A stretch of 43,335 nt of DNA from an uncultured Aliivibrio sp. (GCF_946479765.1 NZ_CAMLHO010000033.1:1-43335); one strand, 5' to 3'; shown: positions 25,752-34,935, counted from the stretch's first letter. Program-made: numbers and translations. The notes: generated from the sequence alone by a model not told the origin.

Positions 25752-25752
25752 A

Positions 25753-28125
25753 TTATTTCACCAATAAGTGTTGACGATGGAGAACATTCGTAATGTGACG
25801 GAACCAATGATCAGAGATTCGAGCTTTATTATCATTCCATTCAATATAACCACGGCTTTGAAAATAACGAAGCGTACTAATTACTTCAGCCATACTTAAA
25901 CGGCTGCATTCACTCACATCAGCAGGTGAAGCGATTTCTAGCTGAACAATCGAGCGAAGTACTGCAAGCATCGGTTTTGGCATCGTTTCAAGATCATCAG
26001 AATGTGGAGCCTTAAATAAACGCACAAGAACAGCGTCCGTATCTTTATCACGATGCAAAGATAATCTAAAGAAGCGTAGGGCGACCGTTGGGTTGCCATC
26101 TGAATAGTCCCATAAAATGCGATAGAATCCATTTTTAGCTCGCTCTTCTTCCGTTAAGTTCTCTTCATCCCATTGTCTTGGTAAAACTAAGCCATCAAAT
26201 GAAATAGAAGGACATTCGTCTTCGGTTTCCGTTTTAGGTGTAGTGGTAATACGAGATTCAAGTAAATTACCAATTTGTTTTTCATTCCACTTCGGCATGA
26301 AAGTAACTAAATCGAATAATAAACGTTCCCCACGAGCACGATCAATAAAGCGCCAACTTGATTTTTCAATAGCCAGTACGACGCGATGACTTTTACGAGC
26401 ACGACGGAGTAAATTAGTCAGTTTCATGAGATCGACCAATCCATTGACTTTGGGTTTCACTAAACGTTGTGCATTATCAAAAGCCAGTAAGTAACAGATA
26501 TCACTATTTCGTAAATGTTGAAGAATATCTTTTTCACTTGATTCTTCATCTATACCTAGCTGTTTTGCTAATTCTGGTAATAAAGCAGAGTAGCCATCGT
26601 ATGGACAGTTTAAGTAGAGTGGTTGTGCATTTTTTACTTTATTAAGCAGCCGATTAAGTAGTGTTGTTGTTCCTACACCACGTTCTCCTGATAAGACACA
26701 AACGGCAGGACTGTCTGTTAAAAGATAACGAGATAGGGCTGACATTTCGTCTTTTGCGTACTCTTCAAGTAAGGTTGAATCTTCAGAACCAGGAGAAATA
26801 TAGTCAAAAGCTGCTGATCCTTTAATGCGAACTAAGTTTGAGTGTTCGCGAGAAACTTCGGTTTGTTTTGCTACTTCTATTCTAAATAAATAGGCTAAGG
26901 CATGACTAAATGCAGCGTATTGAGACAAAGCACTAATTGCACTGTGCTGAATTGAACGCCAAGATAACCAAGCTGCCCCGCAAGCCGTTGCTGCAATGGA
27001 TATTAACAATGTATTTTGATTACGAACTGCCCATTGTATAGAAACAGGAAGCGGGTCAAGATGATGAATTCGCTCAAAAACAGTAGATCTCCATTGTCTT
27101 AATGTATAAACAGTAAGAAGAATAAAGAAAAGGTATACCAATGAATTTATCCAAGCATAAATAGTCCCTTGTCCAAGTGTTCTTGATGATATCTGTAAAA
27201 TAACGCCAGAAACAATTGCTCCCCAAACATAATGTCGAATGGTTGCTAGACGCAGTGCAATAATTTCTTTTTTATTGTGTTTACTGTTGCGATAAATGAA
27301 TTCAAGAATAAAACTTACCGCAATTGAACCTCCTAAGAGCCACCATGTGAATATTTCAAGAAATATTAAATGTTGTAAGCTTGGAAGCGTCGAAATAATA
27401 CGTAGCGTTACTGTGATTAAAAATAGCCATGCAATCGCTTTGTGTGCTCTAGTGAGATACCAGATTCCGCGGGTCAGAATGTTAGGTTTCGTTGTGCCTT
27501 CAAATTTTGATGTTTTGAAATCATTAATCAAGCGTTCGCTGTTTCTGACCCACCAACTAAATATGAAAAAGACCCCAAGTACTTTAAAAATGACACTGAT
27601 AACTGGAACGGGTGAAATTTGTAGATCACGAACTAAGTTCTTGAAACTACGTATCTGATAATGCAGATAATATTCAATGTTTAATTGGGTGATAGCGAGT
27701 TCTGAATAAAATTGTGTTACACCATAGGGACCAAAACCCGTCAGTTGCTCTCTAGTGGTTTGATCGGTTAATTTAAGCAGTTGTTGCTTACTTAGGTTTA
27801 ATGAATTAAGTGATTGATGACTATTTTCTACGGCTAGCCAATGTGGCTGATCGCTGTTTTTTCGATAATCAATGAGTGCTTTTTTTACAGCCTCAGCCTG
27901 CTTTTGTTGTTGAGTGATTGCGGTCGATAGTAAACGTTTTACTTGAGCGTAATTGTTATTTGAAAAAAAATGCTGTTCGGGAAGAGTTTGTATGTCATTT
28001 TCAATTTTTTGTGCCTGAGGTGTGATCTCTGTTGGTTGCTCATCAGAAAGCCCCCAGCTTGCATAACTAAGTTGAGAAAAAATAAAAAGTGATACAAATA
28101 AAAAATAATGAGAAATTTTTTTCAT
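25753..28125 (-). CDS. Large membrane protein with lysine-less P-loop ATPase-like domain
   Basis: A 790-residue protein I cannot assign to a named family. From the ATG at 28125 (a TTG at 28134 is less likely): signal-like segment (1-23), periplasmic Gln-rich helical region (about 25-170), six or more membrane helices (about 170-390), then a cytoplasmic AAA/STAND-like domain. Its P-loop is GERGVGTTT (about 480-488), with Thr where Walker A has Lys (codon ACA), followed by a Walker B-like CYLLAFDN (about 544-551) and RVVLAIEKSSWR. The last 75 residues look like a winged helix (ADVSECSRLSMAEVISTLRYF, in part, then RGYIEW). Co-transcribed with MscS. Function unknown; a regulator or partner of the channel is an inference. 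Confidence 0.8.
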   Translation of the reverse strand: MKKISHYFLFVSLFIFSQLSYASWGLSDEQPTEITPQAQKIENDIQTLPEQHFFSNNNYAQVKRLLSTAITQQQKQAEAVKKALIDYRKNSDQPHWLAVENSHQSLNSLNLSKQQLLKLTDQTTREQLTGFGPYGVTQFYSELAITQLNIEYYLHYQIRSFKNLVRDLQISPVPVISVIFKVLGVFFIFSWWVRNSERLINDFKTSKFEGTTKPNILTRGIWYLTRAHKAIAWLFLITVTLRIISTLPSLQHLIFLEIFTWWLLGGSIAVSFILEFIYRNSKHNKKEIIALRLATIRHYVWGAIVSGVILQISSRTLGQGTIYAWINSLVYLFFILLTVYTLRQWRSTVFERIHHLDPLPVSIQWAVRNQNTLLISIAATACGAAWLSWRSIQHSAISALSQYAAFSHALAYLFRIEVAKQTEVSREHSNLVRIKGSAAFDYISPGSEDSTLLEEYAKDEMSALSRYLLTDSPAVCVLSGERGVGTTTLLNRLLNKVKNAQPLYLNCPYDGYSALLPELAKQLGIDEESSEKDILQHLRNSDICYLLAFDNAQRLVKPKVNGLVDLMKLTNLLRRARKSHRVVLAIEKSSWRFIDRARGERLLFDLVTFMPKWNEKQIGNLLESRITTTPKTETEDECPSISFDGLVLPRQWDEENLTEEERAKNGFYRILWDYSDGNPTVALRFFRLSLHRDKDTDAVLVRLFKAPHSDDLETMPKPMLAVLRSIVQLEIASPADVSECSRLSMAEVISTLRYFQSRGYIEWNDNKARISDHWFRHITNVLHRQHLLVK

Positions 28126-28288
28126 ATAGACCAATGAATGAATAATTTACCTATTACTTTAGTTAATTTTTTTTAAAAGACCAGTCACAAAGGTAGGAAT
28201 TTAAAATAAAACCCACTTACCAATCACCGTGCTGTTTAGTTGCTTGTTTTTTCATACAAAATAGGAAGATAAAGTAACTTTAGTAAAA

Positions 28289-28340
28289 GGTATTCATTCT
28301 AATTGGACGTAAAAATCATTAGAATAGAGTAATAAATACC
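28289..28340 (+). repeat. Interrupted inverted repeat upstream of the Sel1 gene
   Basis: ATTCTAAT (28296-28303) with ATTAGAAT (28318-28325), and outer arms GGTATT (28289-28294) with AATACC (28335-28340). It lies 26 bases before the Sel1 ATG in the divergent spacer, so it is either an operator or leader structure. Confidence 0.4.
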
Positions 28341-28365
28341 GACTCCCTTTTTCGATAAGATAGAT

Positions 28366-29391
28366 ATGTATTGGTTCCTATTTTTTAGTAGTGTGATTTG
28401 CCTAGTTGTAATGATTGGGTATTTTCAATCGGTCGAAAAGAAAAGAATTGTAGCAGCCGAACGAAGAAAGCGTACTTTGCCTACTTCATCAGTAACAATT
28501 TTCGATGATGCAACAGATAGAAAAGATAAAATAGAGCGCGCAAGTAGTGGCAATATAACAGCACAACTTGCATTAGGGGCAGATCTAGAGCTTATTGATC
28601 AAAATAGTGCGATTAAATGGTACCTGAAAGCAGCTGAACAGAATAGCCAACAAGCATTTTATGCCTTAGTGCGATTGTATGATAATAATTATGATGATTC
28701 TGACGCCCATGAAAAATCTAAATACTGGGCAGCACGTTTAGGGGATTCAAAAGGAAAGCAAAGTTCAACATTAAAACTAGGTAAATTATACCTTGAAGGT
28801 ATTGGTTGTGAGAAAAATGTAGAATTGGGTAAAGAAACCATTACGACTTTGGCATTAAAGGATTACCTTAAAGCTCAATGGTTTCTCGCTCAATGGTACC
28901 AAAAATTACAAGATGGACATCCTGAAGGCTTCTATTGGATGCTAAGAGCGGCATATCAAGGTGATCCAAAAGCAATGGTCACCGTTAGTTCTTGTTATTA
29001 TCATGGTATTGGAACGCAGAAAAACATTTATAAAGCGATTTATTGGTCAGAACGTGGAGGTGAGCTTAAAAGCCCTGAGTATCAGTTACGTTCGGCACAA
29101 TATAATCAAAAAATATCATCATCCCATAATGCAGTCGCTTATATTTGGGCTTACCTTGCCGTCGCTAATGATTATGAAGAAGCGCACAGTTTAAAGAATG
29201 ATTTAGAAAGTATTTTGCCGCTAGAAAACCTATTAACAATTCAAAATGTAGCTCGTAAACTTCATGTGTTAATGGATGAAAAACCAGTTAAAAAACATTC
29301 GGTTATCCGTTTACTTAATAAATTTTATGTAAGGGAGAACTATCTTCCGCCAGAAGATATTAATGATGAATGTGCAATGTATACAAATTAG
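28366..29391 (+). CDS. Membrane-anchored Sel1-repeat protein
   Basis: A 341-residue protein with one N-terminal helix (about 2-20), a basic stretch (KKRIVAAERRKR, about 25-36, positive-inside, so the bulk is likely cytosolic) and Sel1-type repeats from about residue 60: TAQLALGADLE, QAFYALVRLYD, SSTLKLGKLYLEGIGC, KAQWFLAQWYQK and KAMVTVSSCYYHGIGT. No catalytic motif. It is divergent from the membrane ATPase/MscS operon with 240 bases between. A second, exported Sel1 protein lies at the other end of that operon, so the four genes may form one functional set (inference). Confidence 0.85.
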   Translation: MYWFLFFSSVICLVVMIGYFQSVEKKRIVAAERRKRTLPTSSVTIFDDATDRKDKIERASSGNITAQLALGADLELIDQNSAIKWYLKAAEQNSQQAFYALVRLYDNNYDDSDAHEKSKYWAARLGDSKGKQSSTLKLGKLYLEGIGCEKNVELGKETITTLALKDYLKAQWFLAQWYQKLQDGHPEGFYWMLRAAYQGDPKAMVTVSSCYYHGIGTQKNIYKAIYWSERGGELKSPEYQLRSAQYNQKISSSHNAVAYIWAYLAVANDYEEAHSLKNDLESILPLENLLTIQNVARKLHVLMDEKPVKKHSVIRLLNKFYVRENYLPPEDINDECAMYTN

Positions 29392-29418
29392 ATTGCAGTG
29401 TGAAAATCAATAGATACA

Positions 29419-29451
29419 AAAATGCCAGTCTGTGAGGACTGGCATTTTTTT
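29419..29451. terminator. Bidirectional terminator between Sel1 gene and yccA
   Basis: AAAATGCCAGTC (29419-29430) pairs perfectly with GACTGGCATTTT (29437-29448), loop TGTGAG, with T residues to 29451 and a short A run on the other side. Confidence 0.9.
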
Positions 29452-29474
29452 ATAACATCGAATCAAGTTATCGA

Positions 29475-30137
29475 TTAATCATCACGCATGATACCAAGAA
29501 TACTTAGTAGGCTGATGAAGATGTTGTAGATAGAAACATACAGCGTAATCGTTGCTGAAATATAGCTTGTTTCACCACCACGAATAATTGATTGTGTAGT
29601 TAATAGAATCGCACCTGTTGAGAACAGGATAAACATACCGCTCATAGCAAGGTGCAATAAAGGCATTTGTAGGAAAATGTTCGCTACCATACCGATCAAT
29701 AGAACAACAAAACCAGCCATTAACACGCCATTAAGGAATGATAAATCACGCTTAGTTGTTAATGCATAAGCAGATGCTGCCATGAAAGAAAGTGCAGTAC
29801 CACCAAGAGCGGTTAAGATCACATCCCCCATACCTGCACCAATGTACATGTTTAGGATTGGACCAATGGTGTAACCTAAGAAGCCTGTAAATAAGAAAGT
29901 AAATAGCAGACCCATGCTGTTGTTACGGTTTTTTTCTGTTAGATACAGTAGGCCGTAGAAACCAACAAGCATAATGATAATACCCGGACGAGGTAAGTTC
30001 AGTGCCATTGATACGCCAGCAACTAGTGCTGACCATAGTAGTGTCATAGACAGTAAAAAATAAGTATTACGTAATACTTTATTTGTTTGTAGAGCCGACT
30101 CTTGCGTATGAGTTTGGCCGAACATTTGATTATTCAT
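29475..30137 (-). CDS. yccA: YccA, BAX inhibitor-1 family FtsH modulator
   Basis: A 220-residue inner-membrane protein with seven hydrophobic segments of the BI-1/YccA family. E. coli YccA is both a substrate and an inhibitor of the FtsH protease and helps protect a jammed SecY translocon. Recognised by the MNNQMFGQTH start, the FTGFLGYTIGPIL and TALSFMAASAYALTTKRDLSFL segments (about 85-150) and the Asp-rich C-terminal IMRDD. The ATG at 30137 has AAGGGG 6 bases upstream and is chosen over a frame extension to 30164. A terminator lies downstream, and an AT-rich 12-bp inverted repeat upstream may overlap its promoter. Confidence 0.93.
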   Translation of the reverse strand: MNNQMFGQTHTQESALQTNKVLRNTYFLLSMTLLWSALVAGVSMALNLPRPGIIIMLVGFYGLLYLTEKNRNNSMGLLFTFLFTGFLGYTIGPILNMYIGAGMGDVILTALGGTALSFMAASAYALTTKRDLSFLNGVLMAGFVVLLIGMVANIFLQMPLLHLAMSGMFILFSTGAILLTTQSIIRGGETSYISATITLYVSIYNIFISLLSILGIMRDD

Positions 30138-30191
30138 CGTATTCCCCTTGGAATGGACAGACATAAATATATAGACAGTTATGGTACCTAT

Positions 30192-30227
30192 AGTTCAAAA
30201 AATCAAGTAAGTTCTATTTTTTGAACT
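30192..30227. repeat. AT-rich 12-bp inverted repeat upstream of yccA
   Basis: AGTTCAAAAAAT (30192-30203) and ATTTTTTGAACT (30216-30227) are perfect arms around a 12-base spacer. It lies about 55-90 bases upstream of the yccA ATG. On the - strand one arm supplies a TTGAAC -35-like element, so it could be an operator as well as a stem-loop. Confidence 0.5.
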
Positions 30228-30298
30228 GAATAAATTGAGCTGGAAACCATTTTACATCAGTATATTAACTTAGCTGATGAAGTTTGTAAGGATCTGTA

Positions 30299-30329
30299 AC
30301 AATAAACAGCGACCCTAAGATCGCTGTTT
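30299..30329 (-). terminator. Terminator after aapP
   Basis: AAACAGCGA (30304-30312) pairs with TCGCTGTTT (30321-30329). On the - strand the stem runs into a T-rich tail (complement of 30299-30306). It ends the aapJQMP transcript 48 bases after the aapP stop. Confidence 0.75.
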
Positions 30330-30376
30330 GTGTGATTTATTATAATGGTAATGGCCGTTGACTCATATTGTTTCGA

Positions 30377-31126
30377 TTAATGATGCAGGATCTGGCTTAA
30401 AAACAATTGAGTACGATCAGATTGTGGATTTTCAAAGAAGTCTACAGGGTTATTTTCTTCTATGATTTCACCGGCATCCATAAAGATAACTCGGTCAGCT
30501 ACCTCTTTGGCAAATCCCATTTCATGAGTTACACAAAGCATGGTCATGCCTTCATCGGCCAGTTCAACCATCACATCGAGCACTTCTCGCACCATTTCAG
30601 GGTCAAGTGCAGAGGTCGGTTCATCAAACAGCATTACTTGTGGGTTCATACAAAGAGAACGAGCAATCGCTACACGTTGTTGTTGTCCACCTGAAAGTTG
30701 TCCTGGGTATTTATCGGCTTGATCTGGGATTTTTACACGCTCAAGGAACTTCATCGCTAATGCATCAGCTTCTGATTTTGGCATTTTCTTTACCCAAATA
30801 GGCGCAAGCGTACAATTTTCTAAAACAGTTAGGTGAGGGAATAGGTTAAAGTGTTGGAAACACATACCGACTTCTCTACGTACCGCTTCTATGTTTTTTA
30901 AATCTTCAGTCAATTCTGTACCAGAGACAAAGATGTGGCCTTTTTGGTGTTCTTCTAAGCGGTTAATACAGCGGATCATGGTGGATTTACCTGAACCGGA
31001 TGGCCCACAGATAACGATTTTTTCGCCTTTTTTAACTTGTAAGTTAATATTTTTAAGCACATGAAATTGACCATACCATTTGTTCATGTCTTCTAATTGG
31101 ATCATATAATCTTGTTGAGTCGTCAT
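30377..31126 (-). CDS. aapP: AapP, amino-acid ABC transporter ATPase
   Basis: A 249-residue cytosolic ABC ATPase that powers uptake of general L-amino acids. Walker [10 protein letters not shown] (41-49), Q loop in [12 protein letters not shown], signature LSGGQ (144-148), Walker B VMLFDEP (164-170) and the switch His in CVTHE. Length and motifs are those of the GlnQ/HisP polar-amino-acid class. AAGGA precedes the ATG. It is the last gene of aapJQMP, 24 bases after aapM, and is followed by a terminator. Confidence 0.94.
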   Translation of the reverse strand: MTTQQDYMIQLEDMNKWYGQFHVLKNINLQVKKGEKIVICGPSGSGKSTMIRCINRLEEHQKGHIFVSGTELTEDLKNIEAVRREVGMCFQHFNLFPHLTVLENCTLAPIWVKKMPKSEADALAMKFLERVKIPDQADKYPGQLSGGQQQRVAIARSLCMNPQVMLFDEPTSALDPEMVREVLDVMVELADEGMTMLCVTHEMGFAKEVADRVIFMDAGEIIEENNPVDFFENPQSDRTQLFLSQILHH

Positions 31127-31150
31127 AACTACATCCTTGAATTCTGTTAA

Positions 31151-32248
31151 TTATCGCTTGTGGCCTGTATGAAGTTTGTTTTCTAAATAGATGGAGTATC
31201 TCGACATCGAGAAACAGAACACCCAGAAAACCAAAGCGACAAAGACATAACTTTCCGTTGAGAACCCTAACCATTCAGGGTCAGTATTAGCCGCTTGACC
31301 AACACCTAATACATCAAACATACCGATAATAAGGACAAGACTGGTGTCTTTAAATAAACCAATAAAGGTATTAACGATTGATGGAATGGTAATTTTTAAT
31401 GCTTGAGGAAGAATGATTAAACGCATTTTCTTCCAATAACCTAATCCTAGAGCATCAGCAGCTTCGTATTGGCCTTTTGGTATCGCTTGTAAGCCACCTC
31501 GAACGACTTCTGCCATATATGCCGCACTAAATAACACCACACCGATCAATGCCCTAAAGAGTTTATCCAGCTCCATTCCTTCAGATAAAAACAGTGGCAG
31601 CATGACCGAAGCCATGAAAAGAACCGTGATAAGAGGAACACCACGCCAAATTTCAATGTAGATGGTACACATGCTACGAATGATTGGCATTTCAGAGCGA
31701 CGGCCTAGTGCAAGCGCGACACCAATCGGTAATGAGACAACAATACCTACAATGGCAATAACCAATGTAATTAATAACCCGCCCCAAAGGTGAGTATCAA
31801 CAACAGGTAGCCCGAATACGCCGCCATACAATAAAAAGGCAACAAAAAATGGGAATATGTTTACAAATACTAACCAAATAGCCACTTTTTTAGGGGTATT
31901 CTCATAAGCGAGTAAAGCAACAAAGATTGCTAATAGTCCATAAAATAGCTGAGGACGCCACAGTTCTTCGGTTGGGTAGAATCCATACATGAATTGATCC
32001 CAACGTACATTAATCATGACCCAACAAGCTCGCTCACTTGTGCAGGCATCTCGTGTTGTTCCTATCCAATCGGCATTGATTAGCGCCCAGTTAATGGCAT
32101 TCCACAATCCACTAAAAGCTAAATAAGCAATGATCAGCGTAAGAATCGAATTAGTTACGCCATTAAATAAATGTTTTTTAAGCCAAGTCACCGCACCTAC
32201 TGTGTTTGCTGGAGGCGGAAGATCGGGCTGAAATTGATGTATGCTCAT
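31151..32248 (-). CDS. aapM: AapM, amino-acid ABC transporter permease
   Basis: A 365-residue permease, longer than GlnP/HisM types because of an extra N-terminal membrane region, which is a mark of the Aap/Bzt subfamily. The N-terminal half has about four helices and a periplasmic loop with RDACTSERACWVMINVRWDQ (in part). The C-terminal half holds the permease domain with the cytoplasmic coupling loop EVVRGGLQAIPKGQYEAADALGL (about 245-268), ending in a basic tail. GAGAGGT lies upstream of its ATG, and only 2 bases separate it from the aapQ stop. Pairs with AapQ. Confidence 0.94.
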   Translation of the reverse strand: MSIHQFQPDLPPPANTVGAVTWLKKHLFNGVTNSILTLIIAYLAFSGLWNAINWALINADWIGTTRDACTSERACWVMINVRWDQFMYGFYPTEELWRPQLFYGLLAIFVALLAYENTPKKVAIWLVFVNIFPFFVAFLLYGGVFGLPVVDTHLWGGLLITLVIAIVGIVVSLPIGVALALGRRSEMPIIRSMCTIYIEIWRGVPLITVLFMASVMLPLFLSEGMELDKLFRALIGVVLFSAAYMAEVVRGGLQAIPKGQYEAADALGLGYWKKMRLIILPQALKITIPSIVNTFIGLFKDTSLVLIIGMFDVLGVGQAANTDPEWLGFSTESYVFVALVFWVFCFSMSRYSIYLENKLHTGHKR

Positions 32249-32250
32249 AG

Positions 32251-33417
32251 TTACCTCTCAACCAATGCGACTTTGTTGTTATAGATATTCATTAAGAATG
32301 ACGTTAATAAACTCAACGTTAAGTAAACCGCCATTGTCATGGTAATGATTTCGATGGCTTGTCCTGTTTGGTTAAGGGTTGTTCCTGCAAATACAGAGAC
32401 AAGATCAGGATAACCAATGGCCATCGCTAGTGACGAGTTTTTAGTTAAGTTTAAATATTGGCTTGTTAGAGGTGGAATGATGATACGCATTGCTTGTGGA
32501 ATAACGACAAGCTTCAAGGTTTTATTTCTTGGTAAACCTAATGCCATTGCAGCTTCAGTTTGACCGTGGCTAACCGCATTAATACCGGAACGAACAATTT
32601 CAGCAATGAATGACGCGGTGTAAACACTTAATGCCACAACTAATGCAGCTAGTTCAGGGATAATGCTTATCCCACCTCGAAAGTTAAATCCTTTTAGTTC
32701 AGGATATTCAATCGATACCGGCATGCCGGAAATGAAATACGCTAAGGCTGGCAAACCAACGAGTAGCAAGGCTGAATAACGTAATACGGGTGTTTGTTGA
32801 CCTGTTAATGCTTGTTTATTATGTGCCCAACGCGATAGAAAAATAATGAAGACGATAGCAAGAACAACGGCCATACCAATAAGATTGGAGCCTTGTTCAA
32901 AAATAGGACCAGGGAAGAACAAACCTCGTACATTTAAGAAAATACTGTCTCCTAAACTAAGGCTCTGACGAGGAGAGGGAAGGGCTTGTAAAACCGCGAA
33001 ATACCAAAAGAAAATTTGCAATAAAAGGGGGATATTTCGGAAGGTTTCAATGTATACCGTCGCACATCGACTAACTAACCAGTTACTGGATAAGCGAGCA
33101 ATGCCGACAGTAAACCCAAGTAGAGTAGCAAATAAAATCCCTAGGACAGAGACTAATGCGGTGTTTAAAAGACCAACAACGAACGTGCGTCCATAAGTAT
33201 GTGTTTCATCATATTCCACTAAAGACAAACCGATACCAAAGCCAGCTTCTTGATCTAAAAAAGCAAGACCTGTCGCGATACCGCGAGATTCTAAATTGGA
33301 TAATGCATTGTTAACTATGGAATAAAAGAAAAAGACAAGTGCAGCAACAGCAATCACTTGAAATAAAATTGCACGAAATGTTGGATTATAAAAGAGGTTT
33401 TTATTTTTAGATGACAT
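32251..33417 (-). CDS. aapQ: AapQ, amino-acid ABC transporter permease
   Basis: A 388-residue partner of AapM, again of the extended Aap/Bzt type: an N-terminal helix, a periplasmic insertion, then the permease domain with an NIPLLLQIFFWYF segment and the coupling loop EIVRSGINAVSHGQTEAAMALGL (about 263-285). Together AapQ and AapM form the channel energised by AapP. The gene follows aapJ after 100 bases that contain a hairpin with U tract, so it is probably expressed at a lower level than the binding protein. Confidence 0.94.
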   Translation of the reverse strand: MSSKNKNLFYNPTFRAILFQVIAVAALVFFFYSIVNNALSNLESRGIATGLAFLDQEAGFGIGLSLVEYDETHTYGRTFVVGLLNTALVSVLGILFATLLGFTVGIARLSSNWLVSRCATVYIETFRNIPLLLQIFFWYFAVLQALPSPRQSLSLGDSIFLNVRGLFFPGPIFEQGSNLIGMAVVLAIVFIIFLSRWAHNKQALTGQQTPVLRYSALLLVGLPALAYFISGMPVSIEYPELKGFNFRGGISIIPELAALVVALSVYTASFIAEIVRSGINAVSHGQTEAAMALGLPRNKTLKLVVIPQAMRIIIPPLTSQYLNLTKNSSLAMAIGYPDLVSVFAGTTLNQTGQAIEIITMTMAVYLTLSLLTSFLMNIYNNKVALVER

Positions 33418-33443
33418 ACAACTACAACCTTAAATCCATTTAT

Positions 33444-33466
33444 AAAAAGGGGTGAAAACTCACCCC
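33444..33466 (-). terminator. Attenuator-like hairpin between aapJ and aapQ
   Basis: GGGGTGA (33449-33455) and TCACCCC (33460-33466), loop AAAC. On the - strand a T5 tract (complement of 33444-33448) follows at once. It sits 52 bases after the aapJ stop and 27 bases before the aapQ start, and so should cut or stabilise part of the transcript after the abundant binding protein. Confidence 0.75.
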
Positions 33467-33517
33467 ATAAAATTGTATTAGTTTCTATTTATTATTGGGT
33501 TCTATTGACCATTAGAA

Positions 33518-34546
33518 TTAACGAATAGGGGCTGCGTACATAAAGCCGCCAGCGTTCCAAAGTGCATTCACACCACGAGAAATCTGAAGTGGTGACCCTT
33601 TACCTACGGTACGTTCAAAACTTTCACCGTAGTTACCGACTTGTTTCACTACTTGGTAACCCCAATCGTCACGAATACCTAAGCCCTTTCCTTTTGGTCC
33701 ATCAACACCAAGAATACGTTTGATATTTGGATCTTTAGATTTCAACATTTGATCTGCATTTTGTGAGTTAATACCGTATTCTTCAGCATTAATCATGGCA
33801 TTTAATACCCATTTGTTGATGTTAAACCACTGGTCATCACCTTGACGTACAACAGGGCCTAGTGGTTCTTTTGAAATAATTTCAGGAAGAACTTGTGCTG
33901 TTTTAGGATCTTTAAGATTTAAACGAAGGGCATAAAGACCTGATTGGTCAGTAGTAAGAACGTCACATCGACCCGCATCGAATCCTTTTGAAGTTTGTGC
34001 GGCTGTATCAAATACGACGGGCTTATATTCCATGCCGTTGTTACGGAAGTAATCGGCAAGGTTAAGTTCGGTTGTTGTTCCTGATTGAACACACACAGAG
34101 GCACCATCAAGCTCTTTAGCACTGGTTAGGCCAAGTTCTTTTTTTACCATGAAACCTTGACCATCGTAGTAGTTAACACCAACAAAGTTTAGGCCAAGAG
34201 AGGTATCACGGTGCAGTGTCCACGTTGTATTACGTGATAGCACATCAATTTCACCAGACTGAAGCGCGGTAAAACGTTCTTTAGCTGTAAGTGGAACATA
34301 TTTAACTTTAGATTTGTCACCTAACACAGCAGCAGCAACGGCTTGACAGTATTCAACATCAATCCCTTCCCATTCTCCTTTTGAGTTAGGATTTGAAAAT
34401 CCAGGAAGGCCAGTACTCACCCCACATTGAACATATCCATTCTTCATTACCTTATCTAGTGTACCTCCCGCAGCGGTAGCTTGTGTCGACATAAGCAATG
34501 CTGAGGCGGTAAGAGCAGCGTAAAGAGTGTTTGTTTTAAATTTCAT
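33518..34546 (-). CDS. aapJ: AapJ, periplasmic general L-amino-acid-binding protein
   Basis: A 342-residue solute-binding protein (SBP_bac_3, Aap/Bzt subfamily). Sec signal peptide cut after ATAA (about residue 26), then GTLDKVMKNGYVQCGVSTGLPGF (in part), the family-type GIDVEYCQAVAAAVLGD, RNTTWTLHRDTSLGLNF and a C-terminal ALWNAGGFMYAAPIR. It delivers a broad range of L-amino acids to AapQM. AAGGAAG lies upstream of its ATG. First gene of the transcript; the promoter should lie in 34547-34700, but I could not settle the hexamers. Confidence 0.95.
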   Translation of the reverse strand: MKFKTNTLYAALTASALLMSTQATAAGGTLDKVMKNGYVQCGVSTGLPGFSNPNSKGEWEGIDVEYCQAVAAAVLGDKSKVKYVPLTAKERFTALQSGEIDVLSRNTTWTLHRDTSLGLNFVGVNYYDGQGFMVKKELGLTSAKELDGASVCVQSGTTTELNLADYFRNNGMEYKPVVFDTAAQTSKGFDAGRCDVLTTDQSGLYALRLNLKDPKTAQVLPEIISKEPLGPVVRQGDDQWFNINKWVLNAMINAEEYGINSQNADQMLKSKDPNIKRILGVDGPKGKGLGIRDDWGYQVVKQVGNYGESFERTVGKGSPLQISRGVNALWNAGGFMYAAPIR

Positions 34547-34935
34547 CTGTGTTCTTCCTTATAATCCATTATTGAACTGACGTATCACAATCTAGCGTGT
34601 TGCGTTAGCCATCAGGTGGCACTTAATTGCTACTTTTGTAAGCAGCTGTATTTAAACGATATACAATAGTTAATGATTTGTGAAATTGAACAACAAGTTA
34701 AATATAGGTAAATAGATCTGCCTTATCCCATATTTTTAGTGATAAAAACTGCTTTGTTTTTTAAAACCAGTCCTAATGATCTGGTCTGACGTTTCTTTTT
34801 GTTAATTAATTGTTAATTCATGTATTTTCTGAATATGTTAAGTCGCATTTTATCTTTGGGCTCTACAAGCTCTACCTTAATGAAGCGAAGCAAGGTATAT
34901 TGTTGATATTAAATGAAAGGCTCAGTGAGGATGTA
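34547..34935. other. 389-base divergent spacer aapJ/siroheme synthase
   Basis: No gene was recognised. The reading frame of the siroheme synthase stays open from 34810, but its first 42 residues are outside the domain. The spacer is AT-rich, with TTAATTAATTGTTAATT near 34800. Promoters for both flanking operons must lie here but cannot be assigned with confidence. A sigma54-like TGGCAC...TTGC (34617-34630) is one base short of the required spacing. Confidence 0.6.

Noticed and set aside
27296-27658. 120-codon + strand frame inside the membrane ATPase gene
   Set aside because: Antisense to a long continuous coding frame, without a ribosome site or recognisable domain.
34617-34630. Sigma54-like TGGCAC...TTGC element upstream of the siroheme synthase gene
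   Set aside because: The GG-to-GC spacing is one base short of the strict -24/-12 requirement, and no activator site was seen.
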